Assembly (NCBI GenBank): GCA_046530735.1
Contig: JBHEQV010000008.1
Location: 1-64,000 of the forward strand
Reading direction: 5' to 3'
DNA: 64,000 nt
Source: Arsenophonus sp046530735
GTDB taxonomy: Bacteria > Pseudomonadota > Gammaproteobacteria > Enterobacterales > Enterobacteriaceae
The notes beneath the pieces are model-generated. The model was not told the origin of the DNA and ran no database searches. It worked only from the letters and a program-made list of their open reading frames with translations. Of this stretch, positions 1 through 11,777 are shown piece by piece. The translations under genes were made by a program, and so were the position numbers. Numbering within the stretch: the first letter of the stretch is position 1; the number at the start of each line of letters is the position of its first letter.

Positions 1-381
1 AAATAACTAAACTATTTATCCTTGTGATGCAGTTTCGTTATCAAACTTCCAGTAAGATTATTAAATATTTTCTGCAATCGAAGATTTTATAACAATATCA
101 CTGAACCATAATGAATTTCCTCAATGGGGAATATCTTAATTATGGTAATATGACAAAATAAAGTGGATTGAGTTGATTTAATGCATGAATCAAAATTATC
201 TAACAGATATTATCACCGAGCCAGCTAATGAGATGCAGTTTTATGTTAGTAGGGAGCAAGGAAAGAATCTCTTTGATCTGTATGACTGTTTGTTTTTTCA
301 TGATAACCTCTATAAGCAAAAATTTTTCATAAAGTATAAGGGATTTCTATTAACAAATTTTTCCAACATAACTTTACTAAT
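1..381 (-). mobile_element. IS1595-type element, 5' part, cut by window edge
   Basis: Reverse-complement sequence matches the first third of the IS1595-type repeat seen whole at 47130-48171. Its terminus at about 365-381 is the reverse complement of the family end TTAGTAAAGGTTATT. Stops and frameshifts throughout, so the transposase is dead. It interrupts prmB: the matching plus-strand gene resumes at about 382. An 84-codon plus-strand frame (185-439) is only antisense IS sequence fused to prmB codons and is not a gene. Confidence 0.75.
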
Positions 382-667
382 CTTCACTAATGTGGATGCT
401 GAAGATATCTCTAATTTACCAGCTGAATATCTGATATAACTTAACTAGCTTTTATAGGAGGCTATAATGGTTTAAAACTTGTCAGAGGAATTATAACCAA
501 TACCTAAGTCTCCTAACGGAAAATGAATTGCTTATTTATGAGTTAATAATAGGGTATTACACTTTATTGAACAATATCTAGATATTCATTTTACTTGGTT
601 GAAGTTTGCTAATGACAGCGATAAGGTGTTATTCTAACACAGAAATAACTTATTGAATATAAAGAGA
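382..667 (+). pseudogene. prmB: prmB remnant (ribosomal protein uL3 glutamine methyltransferase), 3' part
   Basis: Pieces of the PrmB C-terminus can be read in order but in different frames: VDAEDISNLPAEY, then GGYNGLKLVRGII, then LHFIEQYLDIHFTWLKFAN. These match the enterobacterial PrmB tail (VDAEDMSDLPNEY, GTDGLKLTRRIL, VHLMEQYPDVPFTWLEF). The family SAM-dependently methylates a glutamine of ribosomal protein uL3. The upstream two thirds are replaced by the IS1595-type element at 1-381, and the remaining part has several in-frame stops. Its place directly before aroC is the ancestral enterobacterial order, which supports the call. Confidence 0.85.
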
Positions 668-768
668 AATTTAAATTTTTTATCAATTAACAGTAATTAT
701 ATTTTTCATACAATGAATAATTTATTCATTACTTATTAATATGAATAAAAAAACAGGAAATAAAGGAG

Positions 769-1839
769 ATGGTAGGAAATTCAATTGGACAGCTTTTTCG
801 TGTTACTACATTTGGTGAATCGCATGGTTTAGCGTTAGGATGCATTGTTGATGGCGTTCCTCCTGGTATGGCATTATCAGAAAAAGATCTGCAAACTGAC
901 TTAGATCGTCGTCGTACTGGTACTTCTCCTTATACAACTAAACGCCGTGAACTTGATCAAGTTAAAATTTTGTCGGGAATTTTTAATGGTATAACGACAG
1001 GAACACCTATTGGTTTGTTGATTGAAAATCAGGATCAACGATCACAGGATTATACTAATATCAAAGATATTTTTCGTCCTGGGCATGCAGATTATACTTA
1101 CCAACAAAAATATGGTTTACGTGATTACCGTGGTGGCGGGCGATCTTCAGCACGTGAAACGGCAATGCGCGTTGCTGCAGGTGCTATTGCAAAAAAATAT
1201 TTGCAACAAACACTAGGTATAACTGTTCGAGCTTATTTAAGTCAAATTGGAGATATTTCTTGTGAACTAAAAGATTGGGATTTAGTTGAACAGAATCCTT
1301 TCTTTTGTCCTGATGCAAAAAAATTAAAAGCAATAGATGATTTATTACGTTCATTGGAAAAAGAAGGTAATTCTATTGGTGCTAAAGTAACCGTAATTGC
1401 AGAACATGTACCAGCCGGATTAGGTGAACCTATTTTCGATCGATTGGATGCAGATATTTCCCATGCAATGATGAGTATTAATGCGGTTAAAGGTGTTGAA
1501 ATTGGTGCTGGTTTTAAGGTGATCACATTAAAAGGAAATGAAAATCGGGATGAAATAACCAGTGATGGATTTATCAGTAATCATGCCGGTGGCATATTAG
1601 GTGGCATAAGTAGTAGCCAGCCAATTATTGTCCATTTAGCTTTAAAGCCAACTTCGAGCATTAGTATACTGGGTAGAACGATCAATAAACAAGGTGATGA
1701 GGTCAAAGTAGTAACAAAAGGACGCCATGATCTCTCTGTTGGTATTCGAGCTGTACCGATAGCAGAAGCAATGATGGCAATCGTGCTTATCGATCATTTT
1801 TTACGCCATCGAGCTCAATGTGGTGAATTAGATTTTTAA
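769..1839 (+). CDS. aroC: chorismate synthase
   Basis: Last step of the shikimate pathway: converts 5-enolpyruvylshikimate-3-phosphate to chorismate using reduced FMN; cytoplasmic. The 356-residue product is near the usual 361 and aligns end to end with enterobacterial AroC. Family signatures are visible: GESHGLALGC (about 16-25), RGGGRSSARETAMRVAAGA (about 121-139) and GRHDLSVGIRAVPIAEAM near residue 318. The start MVGNSIGQLFRVTTFGESH fits the family; a GGAG abuts the ATG and an AGGAA lies about 9 bases upstream, which is the better-spaced ribosome site. It follows the prmB remnant as in related bacteria. Together with aroH in this window it indicates that the route to aromatic amino acids has been kept. 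The short C-terminus lacks the last five or so residues of the E. coli protein. Confidence 0.98.
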   Translation: MVGNSIGQLFRVTTFGESHGLALGCIVDGVPPGMALSEKDLQTDLDRRRTGTSPYTTKRRELDQVKILSGIFNGITTGTPIGLLIENQDQRSQDYTNIKDIFRPGHADYTYQQKYGLRDYRGGGRSSARETAMRVAAGAIAKKYLQQTLGITVRAYLSQIGDISCELKDWDLVEQNPFFCPDAKKLKAIDDLLRSLEKEGNSIGAKVTVIAEHVPAGLGEPIFDRLDADISHAMMSINAVKGVEIGAGFKVITLKGNENRDEITSDGFISNHAGGILGGISSSQPIIVHLALKPTSSISILGRTINKQGDEVKVVTKGRHDLSVGIRAVPIAEAMMAIVLIDHFLRHRAQCGELDF

Positions 1840-2017
1840 TCTAAAATATAGTTTACATAAAAACATGATTATAATCATATTATTAATATTTTTAGCATTT
1901 ATTTTGAAAAAAAGTATTGCACACGTTGAATTAAAGTAGATAATGAACCTATCTATCTGCCTGTAAATGATGAAATACCATCTTATCGTATTGTTTTGTC
2001 CGAAACTTTTATCTTAA

Positions 2018-3413
2018 GAGTTATCCTTATTTTTGGTATATAGGATTTTAAAGATTGTAACATATCCTGCTGATTAATTTCATGAATGATGTCAACAAGA
2101 GAGAGATGATATACCATGAAAAATCTATACTACAGGTATCTAAAAAACTAGATATTACCCTTATCTCTTTCATGAACGCATCCGTAATTGTGACAGACAG
2201 CTGATAGGCACGCACCGCTATTAAAACGGTGCTCGAAACTATGATTGCGATAACATGCTCACCCACCATCCTTATAGATGGGTGCCAACCCGTCATTGTC
2301 TGTAACGGTTATTTGTCGTAACAACCTACAAGATGGAGGTATAGCGATGCTAAGATTAAAGTTCTGAAGATTAGCTGGTGTGTGGGAGATAAACCGGTAA
2401 TGAAATATATTTCAAGAGCACATTACTGCCGCCTTATCTAAGGGTATGAAAAGCGGAGAAAGCTTGCTCTTATGGCTATATAGCTGTGAAGAGATCTACA
2501 GTGGTGATTTTTACGAAGCTCTAGCTTTTTTCGGCAAAAAGCACATGATATCGTACTAACTACCATAAGCAGACTGAAATAGCAATGACTTGAAAAGCAT
2601 AGGCGATGGCGCTGTATTATTTGAGTGATATGCGCTACCTTTATTTTTAGACCATCGGCATAATATACCAGCTTATCAGGCAACCTGATTGCCTTTTCCT
2701 GCTTATTCATTATTGACGGTACTGTATATGACTGTAAGGAGCGAGCTGCGTTCTAAGAGGATTATTGAAAATCAGAAGCGCACTCTGAGCGCCTATCTTT
2801 TCAGTAAGCTGGTAAGCGTGTGGTTTAATCGCATCTCCAAGCTTGTTATTGGAGACGGCGTCCTTGGTTTTAGAATGCAACGGCAAAAGATATTCTTCGA
2901 GTACGCAGTACAAATGCTGTTATGAGTATAAAACAACTAATATGCTATCTTTACTCTACAAAAAGCATTCAACATCAAAAGTTAAGGATAAGCTACAAGA
3001 GAAGTCTGCCCCTACCAAAAAGCTGTGATGCTGCTAATAAAGCTTTTGATGTTTTGTTGATAAGATTTCAACGTATCCTGTAGCAATGAAGAATCTACAG
3101 AAAGATCAAAAATATCTGCTGAGTATCCTATAGCTTTCCGTTAACGCACTGGCATCAATAAGAATCTCGAATCTGATTGAATTAGCTCTTGCGATAATGA
3201 AGTTATAAAGTTAATCTGCTAATCGTTGTAGTTAGAGGAAATCAATCATTTTAATGGCATTTAAGCTGCTCCCGTCTATTCAGAAAGCTTGAACCGGCTC
3301 AGGAGATTTAACTTGCTGATTCTAGTGGTAAATAATATCATAAAGATGAAGAATAGATTTATAAAATATCAGAGTGGAGTCTAACCATCATATACCAGAT
3401 TTAGTAATAACTC
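2018..3413 (+). mobile_element. IS256-type (mutator) element, full length, decayed
   Basis: About 1.4 kb bounded by imperfect inverted ends: GAGTTATCCTTATTTTTGGTATA at the left and the reverse complement of a GAGTTATTAGxAAATCTGGTATATGA-like end at the right. Broken plus-strand peptides match IS256 transposases: YADGL near 2655 in another register and VIGDGVLGF (near 2845), the latter matching the family AVGDGALGFWNAL. Many stops and frameshifts; no functional transposase. It occupies the gap after aroC. No clean target duplication is seen. Confidence 0.8.
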
Positions 3414-4517
3414 ATCTATTTCATGCTATACTAGACCACTTTCATCTTTTTTAGCGAAATGAACTTTCCAATAACGTTTGGACTGTAGTTCAGGGTACGC
3501 TGCTACTCCTTCCTGATAAGGATACTTATAAGTCTAGAAATAGACTAAGATTTATCAGGTTATAGCTGTAATGCAATAGCACGGATGATAGAATCTTGTT
3601 AGATTTTTTGACCGCTCTTTTTAAGAACAGCTCACGCCAATACAGGATATTTAATATTCAGACTCACACGAGTAAGAGATACATGGCAGCTAGATGTTGA
3701 TTGAGTTGTCAACCATAAGTGTGCAAGACATAGAAGATGCTAATTTGGATACCCTGTTTGCGTGTGCCAACTACAGGATAAGATTGGGGGGGAGTGGAGC
3801 ACTAAAACAGAGTGTTAAGTAACGGCGAGTTATTGTTAAAAAGGCTAAAGAAGATTGGGGATAGTGAAAAGTAATGTGTTGCTAGTGACAGTCTGATAAA
3901 ATATGAACCTATTATCCTAATAGCGCTTGGTAGCTTTGAATCCATATAAAATCCAGGCTTTTGATTTATAGCTTTGATAGAAAACGTCGGTGGAAACATT
4001 CAAGATAGGCACAGCAATAGAGCGACGAGATAAACCACATTACACAAAGTCCTACAGGCAACAGTTCGCTCTACAGATAGAAGGAGTTCACGAATTAATA
4101 CTTTCACTATGTTTTAAAAAAATATTCCATGCATAATCAATGGTGGAAAGCAGTTTAATTGGTTGTAGAAGATATACATCTGGGTAAATTACTCTCTAAG
4201 TATCTTAATAGAAAAATAAAATCGTTATCCTATCTGCATTCGTCAAATCTATCAGTTCAGTTATCTTTGTGTTTGTTTTAGGAGCAAAGGAAACAGAAAT
4301 TATACTTATTTCCTTATAGGTGATGAATTCATCACCAAAGCATACTTTTATTAATTACCCTTCAATATTATTGAATGCAGCGTTATTTGCCTGGCCTAGC
4401 CTTCTTTTCCCTTGGTTCTGGGGCGGCTTTTCTTAAAACTTCGAATAATCGTGACTAGAAGCAGATAATACTTACGTGTCGAGAAAAAATTATAGATCAA
4501 GTAACTTTAGCACATCA
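3414..4517 (-). mobile_element. repeat family D (unidentified IS-like element), internal fragment
   Basis: Nucleotide-level match to the interior of the repeats at 22936-24905, 60170-61766 and, in the opposite orientation, 35083-37115. Both ends are cut by flanking IS256-type elements. It has no open frame. A short minus-strand frame within it is a chance opening. The family is not recognised. Confidence 0.6.
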
Positions 4518-5295
4518 AGTTATTAGTAAATCTAGTATATGACGGTTAGACTTCGATATGACGCTTTATGAATCTATTCTTTACCTTTAACTTAACGTTA
4601 TTTAACACTAGTATCATCAGATCAAATTTTCTTACCAGTTTTAGCTTTTCTAAACAGACGGGAATAGATTCAATATCATTGAAAGGATTGTTTATCGAAA
4701 AACAGTGTTTTCAGCGGTTGGCTTCATAAGCTCGCTGTCGCAAAATCTGATATTCAAATTAGATTCATCGTTCTTATTGATATCTAGTGCACTGATTGTA
4801 GGAAGTCGTAGAATTCCAGCATCTCTTCTCGTTTTTTCTCCAACTTCTTCATCGCTGCAGGGATAACATCGCTAAAAACCTTGCAAAAAATATCAAACTT
4901 TATTAATGGCATTATGGTTCTCTGATAGCCAAACTTCCTGCATCTACCTTAACTTTCAGTTGCATACCTTTTTGAAGAGTGAATCTAGCATATCAACTGT
5001 TTTATGTAGCTAATGGAGTTGGTGCTACATCGCTGCATCTTCAAAATATATTTGCCATTGCATTCAAAACCAATGGCGCCATCTTACACGGTAAGCTTAG
5101 GAGAATTGCCTAGCAACAACAATTATGGATAAGTTCATGGAAGGGATTACAGATAATATCTAGTTTTGTAGATATCTTATAGGGTAGACTTTTCATGGCA
5201 TATTATTCCTCTGTTGTTAAAATTATTTATGAAATCAATAAGGCAGGATATATCAGCATCTTCGAAACTGCATATACCAGAAATGAGGATAATTT
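4518..5295 (-). mobile_element. IS256-type element with internal deletion
   Basis: Starts with the family 3' end (reverse complement reads to GTTATTAGTAAATCTAGTATATGACGG) and ends with the family 5' end near 5295 (CCAGAAATGAGGATAA on the plus strand). At 778 bases it is about 600 short. The C-terminal half of the transposase runs to about 5115, then the sequence jumps to the N-terminal segment, so the middle is deleted. All frames are broken. Positions 5296-5456 hold nothing recognisable. Confidence 0.75.
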
Positions 5296-5456
5296 CAGAA
5301 TTTGTTATTAAATTGATTATAAGAGAAACTTCTGAATTAATGTTAAGTGAATAACAAGCCATTGCAAACATATTAAAGATATTGGATTTAAATTTCACTA
5401 TATTAAATTAATATAAGCACTCAAGTCATTACTGTTAACTACCTTGAAAGAGATAA

Positions 5457-6032
5457 TTACTTAGCGCCTCGCCAACGCGTAAATAAGGTTTGCGGTAAGA
5501 TAATACCATATTGATCTAATATTCGATTGATAGTTTGATCAACAATATCCTGTACGGTTTCTGGTTGATAATAAAAAGCTGGCATCGGTGGGAATATTAT
5601 CGCACCAATCTCTATAACGTTTATCATTAATCTTAAATGACCTATATGTAAAGGTGTTTCCCTGATACCCAGAATTAATTTACGTTTCTCTTTTAAAACC
5701 ACATCAGCCGCTCGCGTAATTAATGTATCATTATAACTATTTGCAATACCAGATAATGTTTTTATTGAACAGGGCATAATAATCATACCAGAAGTAATAA
5801 ATGAACCAGAAGAAATCGCCGCGGCAATATCTTTATCTTCATAAACAACATCTGCCATTGCTTGAACATTACGTAGACAATAAACAGTTTCCAGAGCTAT
5901 AGTTTGCTTAGCTGCTGAACTAACAATTAAATGCGTTTCAACATCAACAACAGATCGTAAAACTTCAAGTAAACGAATACCGTAAATTGCACCACTGGCG
6001 CCTGTTAATCCGATAATTATTCTCTGCATCAT
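5457..6032 (-). CDS. ubiX: flavin prenyltransferase UbiX
   Basis: Makes prenylated FMN, the cofactor used by the UbiD decarboxylase in ubiquinone synthesis. The 191-residue protein matches E. coli UbiX (189) throughout. Visible signatures: the flavoprotein Rossmann start GLTGASGAIYGIRLLE (about 8-23), the SSGSF loop, PCSIKTLSGI near residue 110 and RETPLHIGHLRLM in the second half. Either of two adjacent ATG codons (6032 or 6029) could start it; no strong ribosome site helps to choose. It lies downstream of the dead purF, as in the E. coli order cvpA-purF-ubiX. Keeping ubiX while purF decayed suggests that respiration with ubiquinone is still used. Confidence 0.97.
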   Translation of the reverse strand: MMQRIIIGLTGASGAIYGIRLLEVLRSVVDVETHLIVSSAAKQTIALETVYCLRNVQAMADVVYEDKDIAAAISSGSFITSGMIIMPCSIKTLSGIANSYNDTLITRAADVVLKEKRKLILGIRETPLHIGHLRLMINVIEIGAIIFPPMPAFYYQPETVQDIVDQTINRILDQYGIILPQTLFTRWRGAK

Positions 6033-6130
6033 TTTTACTCAATAACAATGATAAAATAGACTTCAGTATTGTAAGCTTAACGATACCCGCTAAAGTTTAA
6101 CTTAATTTAAACGATAACAACAAGTTGGCC

Positions 6131-8980
6131 TTAATTATGAATTTCTAAATTTTTAATTTCATTATGTTCTTTTAACTGATTATTTTTACATGGATAATCT
6201 AAATCGATGTTTTTAGTGACATAAATCTATTAAAAACTGAACTTTTAAAAGTAGTGATATCAGAATTTTCCTTTCTAAGCTGTGGCAATTAAGTTATTCG
6301 CACAAATAAGTTGTGAATTTCATCCACTTAACGTACATAGGCAATCAATTAATTATAGGACGGAATATCAATACCATAAATATTTAGAAAACGAATTTTG
6401 AGTGATACCAAAAAATAGATCTTTTTATCTTCCCTTAGAGTTATTTTTATTTCTGATGTATAGAGTTTTGAAGATGATTACGTACATGCATATTTATTTA
6501 ATAAACGATTTCAATAACAGAGAGATGATATGCCATGAAAGCCTACACTACAGGTATCCGTAAAACTAGATATTACCTTTGATTCCTTGTATAAACTTAT
6601 CCGTGTAATACTGTCAGGTAACTGATAAACACTGCCGTTTAGGCTTAACTCGACTCTAAAGCCAGGTTGTAACAATATGTTCACAGCCGCCTTTTTAGCG
6701 ACTGACTTCACCATACCATTATCCATAACGGTTAGTTGTCACAGCGAACCATATAAGAGGGGTTATTGACGATATTAAAATTAAAGATCTAAAATCCAAG
6801 GGATTTCAGCAGCAACGGAATATGCTTTCTAAGGCTCTTTACTATCTTTTATCTGAACCATGCAAAATCGGCAAAGAGCTACTGCCATGCCTATTATTGC
6901 GAATCATTTCACTGGAAATTTTAGTAAGTCCTGGACGTTTCTCGGTGAAAAGTATTTAATCTCTTTGCTACAGTACACCATCAGCAAACTTAAATACCAA
7001 TGCCTTGAAGAGCATAGGCAATGGGCGCCTGCGTGATTTAAAGGATATAAGTTACGTTTATTTCTTGAACAATGGCGTATAATACCGTTCTGTCAGGCAA
7101 GGTGATCTCCTTTGCCTGCTGCGTTCATTATTATCAGCACAATCTACATGAACATAAGGAGTTTTGGTTGGAGTTGAAGATAACATAAGAATTAGAAGCG
7201 AGCTTACACGAACTTCTTAATTGCCTGCAAGCGCGAATCTTAACCGCCTCTCCTAGATTTGTTACGAGAGGCCTTGGTATCATTGATTTTGAATCCCAAT
7301 GGAAAAGATATTCCAGAATATGCAGCACTAACGCTGTTGGATATATAAATAGGTAATACACTGCCTTCACTTCTCAAAGGAATGCAATTGAAAATTAAAG
7401 GTGAACTGCGGAAGATTTAGATTACAGAGAGCTGTAATGTCGTTAATAAAGCCCTTGATATTTTGTTGGCAAGATTTCAATATATCCTGCATCGATGAAG
7501 AAACTGAAAAAAGAAGAAGAAAATCTGCTGGCATTCTATGCCTTCCAATTAGTATTCCGTGGCCTCAATAAGAGGAACGAATTCGATTAAATTAGCTTTT
7601 GTGACAGTTAAAGCTATTAAGCTGAAGCACGAAGTGCTGTAGTTTAATAAAACAACTATTTCAATCCTATTTAAGTTGCTCTCGTCTATTTTAAAAACTG
7701 GAAGTAGCTAAGCGGATTTTGACCTGCTGACTCTGGTGGTAAATAACGTTCAATTCAATGATAGAGGACAGATTCACGAAGCATCAGAGTGGTATGGTAG
7801 CCCTGACACCTCCCATATACCAATTTGCTAGTAACTACCTATTTCTTGTACTAATTAACAATTTATTCAGAGATTGCTCTATAAACAATAGAGTCATCAA
7901 CTAATAAAATATTTTACCACAGAATTCACACGATTAATATTTAACTTATAATGCATCAACTTACATCTTCTCTATTATCAGGTATGATAAAAATATGCAC
8001 CACGTAACAATTTTTATAAAACCTTGGCATAAAACTTACCTAAGATCTAAGCTACTCTAATTCATGCTATTGCAGGAATTTTCAGGAATAAGAAATCACA
8101 TCATCATTATCTAAATCTTAGCATTAGCAAAAAATTTTAGCACCTAACAATTTTATCACATCCAAAAACGACCTTATTAACTAATTTTTTATAAAAAAGA
8201 ATGAGATCTTGTATAAATACACAAAGATCAAATAGACAAAAAATCAATGATAAATTTCTACATATTGATAGATAAAAAATTATCCTTGTACAGTAACATA
8301 AATCGCTTCATCAAGAGTAATATCCACAAGAACTCAAAACCAAAGGTATCTAAAACGACACTTTCCGAAGCAACCATATACTGATTTAATCTTCTTCTAA
8401 TATGCAGTTGCTAACACCAGAACTCGAATACTAAATGGATTACAAACCTCATAGCCAATAATCATTACAATACAACTGCAAGCCGTCACGAACTTCCTAG
8501 AAATGGTAGCAATAACGGTAAATAGGTTATTTTAATGATCAGAAAATATCAAATTTGTTCATTTTATGAACAAGTACATTGAGAAACTTCTTCTAAATTA
8601 GAAGAAATATTTACATGACGACGAGGCGTTTTAAATAACGTTTTTAATTCATCTGCATTGATCAAATTACCATTATATATTAATATAATACCAAAGGTAA
8701 TTAACATATAAAAAAGTTATGTTCCAAAACTGCTGTTATCTACTAACGGTTAGATAACACATATGATTAATTTTCATTTAGCTTGAAAAGTTAATGTATG
8801 GCTAGCCAGGGAAACACATCTTTACTAAAATCATTTGATTTACGTAAGCGAAATTATTTATTTTCATTAATTGTAGTAATACCTTCAAAATATTTTACCA
8901 CGATGCTGAAACACTATTAGTTTAGATAAATTGATTAGCTAAATTACTATAAAAACAGCAATACCGATAATACTTCACAT
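6131..8980 (-). pseudogene. purF: purF remnant (amidophosphoribosyltransferase) split by an IS256-type element
   Basis: PurF commits PRPP to purine synthesis. The start at 8980 reads ATG TGA AGT ATT ATC GGT ATT GCT: the family MCGIVGIAG with the essential catalytic Cys codon changed to a stop. Further matching pieces follow in shifting frames: QHRGK, GNLINADELKTLF and RRHVNISS, MIIGYE, LVLA, and ILLVDDSIV just before the IS at 7836. After the IS the tail resumes (KKIYFLVS, IRFLNIYGIDIPS, then SSVFN) and ends EIHN-stop at 6131. Order and spacing (14 bases after cvpA) are ancestral. The gene is dead by at least three independent lesions: nucleophile loss, frameshifts and insertion. Confidence 0.92.
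6438..7836 (+). mobile_element. IS256-type element inserted in purF
   Basis: Left end GAGTTATTTTTATTTCTGATG and right end matching the family 3' terminus (ATATACCAATTTGCTAGTAAC). About 1.4 kb. Plus-strand transposase fragments are visible only in broken frames. It lies in opposite orientation to purF and separates the codons for the PRPP-site motif region from the codons for the C-terminal domain. Confidence 0.82.
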
Positions 8981-8994
8981 CTACTTTTTTCTTA

Positions 8995-9501
8995 TCAACC
9001 AAGATAAATGATACTTTTAGGTAAAAAACTTGATACATTTTTTAAATAATCAAAAAACCATCTAATGATATGACTAAATTTGGAAATTAATTCAGAATGT
9101 TGCCAATCTTCACTTTTTGGTAAGGATGTAAAAGTATCTAAAAAAAATAAAATTGCTGATACAATTAATGTACCGCGTAATACGCCAAAACAGACGCCTA
9201 ACATGCGATCAACACTTGATAATCCCCCTCTCTCAACTAACGAACTAATCACATAATTGACTACGGTACCCGCAATTAAAGTTGTGATAAATAAAATTAC
9301 AATTGCAATACCATTTCTAATAAGCGTGTCATCAAAACGAGTAAAATAATAAGTCGCTAAATAAGGATAAAATTGGCTAGCAACAAAAAAAGCACATCCC
9401 CAAGTAATAAGTGATAAAGCTTCTCGTATAAAACCACGAATTAAACTAACTAAAGTAGAAAAAATAATAATGGCAATTATAGCGTAATCAATCCAAACCA
9501 T
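8995..9501 (-). CDS. cvpA: colicin V production / purine-operon membrane protein CvpA
   Basis: Inner-membrane protein of the CvpA family, needed in E. coli for colicin V export and linked to envelope stress resistance; its molecular role is not settled. 168 residues against 162 in E. coli, with matching start MVWIDYAIIAIIIFSTLVSL. Four hydrophobic segments are apparent (about 4-22, 28-46, 64-88 and 100-122), followed by a soluble tail with SEDWQHSELI and the conserved IIRWFFDYL. It keeps its ancestral place just before purF, which is dead 14 bases downstream, so CvpA persists without its usual operon partner. The region 9502-9880 upstream is AT-rich and shows no gene. Confidence 0.96.
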   Translation of the reverse strand: MVWIDYAIIAIIIFSTLVSLIRGFIREALSLITWGCAFFVASQFYPYLATYYFTRFDDTLIRNGIAIVILFITTLIAGTVVNYVISSLVERGGLSSVDRMLGVCFGVLRGTLIVSAILFFLDTFTSLPKSEDWQHSELISKFSHIIRWFFDYLKNVSSFLPKSIIYLG

Positions 9502-10449
9502 AATTTTAATCCAAAAATTAAATTTTTTAGAATAGTCAAACGCATTTTAGCGGAAAAAAACGTTTTTGTTAGATACTTTATTGAAAAGTAGCAATAAATT
9601 TTATAGAAAAGATAAATAATAATCACCACATGAATAATTCATATAACTATTTATTATCAATATATTTTATATTAATAAATACCCATTTAAAGCTTTATAA
9701 CTACGTATTTAATCCTATTAAGCAAGTTAAATCTTTTAACTCTAATAAATTATACTATAATTTTTTCTCTAAACATTTAGATCAATAAAAATTCGAGTTA
9801 ATCGATTATTTACTGGTAATGATAGCTCTGTATAAATCTAATAGCCATATAAAACGTAATCTAGCAAGAATCTATTCTATTTTGCTATATTTTTAAGTAC
9901 GGCTAACTCTGAATAACATAAGACTGCCTCTATAATGTTTGAACTTTCTAAGTTGACTTAGTAGTCTATTTTGGAATTAACGCAGGCTTTTAACTTTAAC
10001 GGCGATATTTTGTCTTTCCTTGTTAAATAGATATACTATTTTCTGATTTGACATTTAAATTAGAAGTGATCTCAAAAATCTTAGCTTCGGTAATACTTTT
10101 TGAGAATGTCCCCCTAGTTCTTTAGGATTAATTGAAAAAATAGATTCAATTTTATATTCTTTGTTAGTTTTAGGCGCCAAAAGGGATCGCGATGTAAATT
10201 CAATCTTATTATATTTTTATTTGTTTCTTCCTAGGTTATTATAGAAACTATCGTTTCGCAACCTTCTTTATTGCAAGAAGGCTACTGAAAGTATATTTGA
10301 AGCAAAAATATCATGATGAGGGTTTATCGTTAGGAAACTACAACACCTAAAATCAAAGTTGCTCTTCAGGGAAGCAAAAAAAAAAGCTTACTTTACTTTA
10401 TCTAAGCGTCTTCAAGAAAAAAACGAGATGTTGTTGATCATCAACTATA

Positions 10450-11311
10450 TTAGTAAAGGTTATTGATAGAAATCTCTTCTACTGTATGAAAGATTTTGCG
10501 ACAACCATTATCATAAAAAAGTAAACAGCCATACAGATCAAAGAGATTCTTCTCTTCACTTCATACCAACATAAAGTTACATCTTATTAGTTATGGCTTT
10601 GTGACGACAATATGTTAGATGATGTCGATCTATGAATTAAAACAATTCATTCCAATTTATCCTACCTATATTATTACAGCAAAGACGTTTATCCCCGCTG
10701 CGACCATTTATTAATGTTATATTGATATTGCTATAAAATTCTTGATTGCAGGAAAACATTTAACAAATCTTACTAGAACTCCTATGGCAAAGCTATATAA
10801 AGAAGGATAAATGTTTTAATTATCTTCAATGTACGTTGAATACCTTGACTATACAGAAATAATCGAAACAAATAGGGATTGATTTAAAATAGAGTTTAGA
10901 TGGCGTCACTGCTCCTTACTTCAGAAGCGACCAGGTAACATAAGTGCACTAAGTGCTATTGTTGAAGTTTAACTAACCAGTTTCTTAAGCGGTCATAAAT
11001 AAAGAGTCCATCTTTTGCTCGGATGGAAGTAAATAGTATGAAATCTTTACCAGTGATCATAAAATTAGCTACCATCTCTTAATAAGGCTGGATATTCAGA
11101 GAAGTTATTGGCAAGGGATCCATATTCAAAATGTGAACAATTATATCAGCTGATTAAAAGGATAGCTGAATAACCTCCTATGGGATGTGATATGGATTGT
11201 TATTTACTAGATTATCTGGCATGGAGAAGATTATTTAAAACCATAACAATTAAAATACAAACCGTGGTGGCTATAAATGTACTACAAGCAGAGTAATAAT
11301 TTTTGCCAACA
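10450..11311 (+). mobile_element. IS1595-type element inside the IS481-type element
   Basis: Left end TTAGTAAAGGTTATTG (10450) and right end AATAATTTTTGCCAAC. Flanked by similar 8-base sequences TGATCATC (left) and TGATTATT (right), consistent with a decayed target duplication. It lacks about 180 bases around the middle of the gene compared with the copy at 47130. Decayed C-terminal ISXO2-like pieces can be read (ILCSDGSKWYE-like, then LPNYLAWRRL-like). Confidence 0.72.
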
Positions 11312-11777
11312 TAGCGTGATTATTATAGGCATATCACATCGTTTTTCAATGACGCTGTTGCCCACTTAAAAATTATAGTTATTTTCTGTAAAAACGTTTC
11401 CCTTCCTCTTGACTATCTACTGCCATCTGTACGAGAATTCCTGAATCTTCATTGTATCTTAATTTGATCTGGATCTCTGTTTACGCAGCCACAGAGAGGA
11501 ATTTGTATGAGATGAGTCTGAAAGTATCGAAATTGAAACCATAAAGCGTTTAAAAGCTACAAGCTTAGCTATTTGTGCCTAGATGTAAATATCTTCCGCA
11601 AATGCTAAAAAAATCTCATGACATTATCTTTTCGTATTTATAGATCACGCCCTTCGATAAATTTATCTATCTTTATAAAGTCAAAGACTGTAGTTAATGC
11701 TTGATGCTTCTTATCTGATCTTAATATAAGATATCTAATAACTATTCATCGAATACTTACAGATAAATAGAAAAAAT

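Noticed and set aside
185..439. 84-codon open frame that looks like a small gene
   Set aside because: The first part is antisense to an IS1595-type element and the last 17 codons are the prmB remnant; it is a chance fusion.
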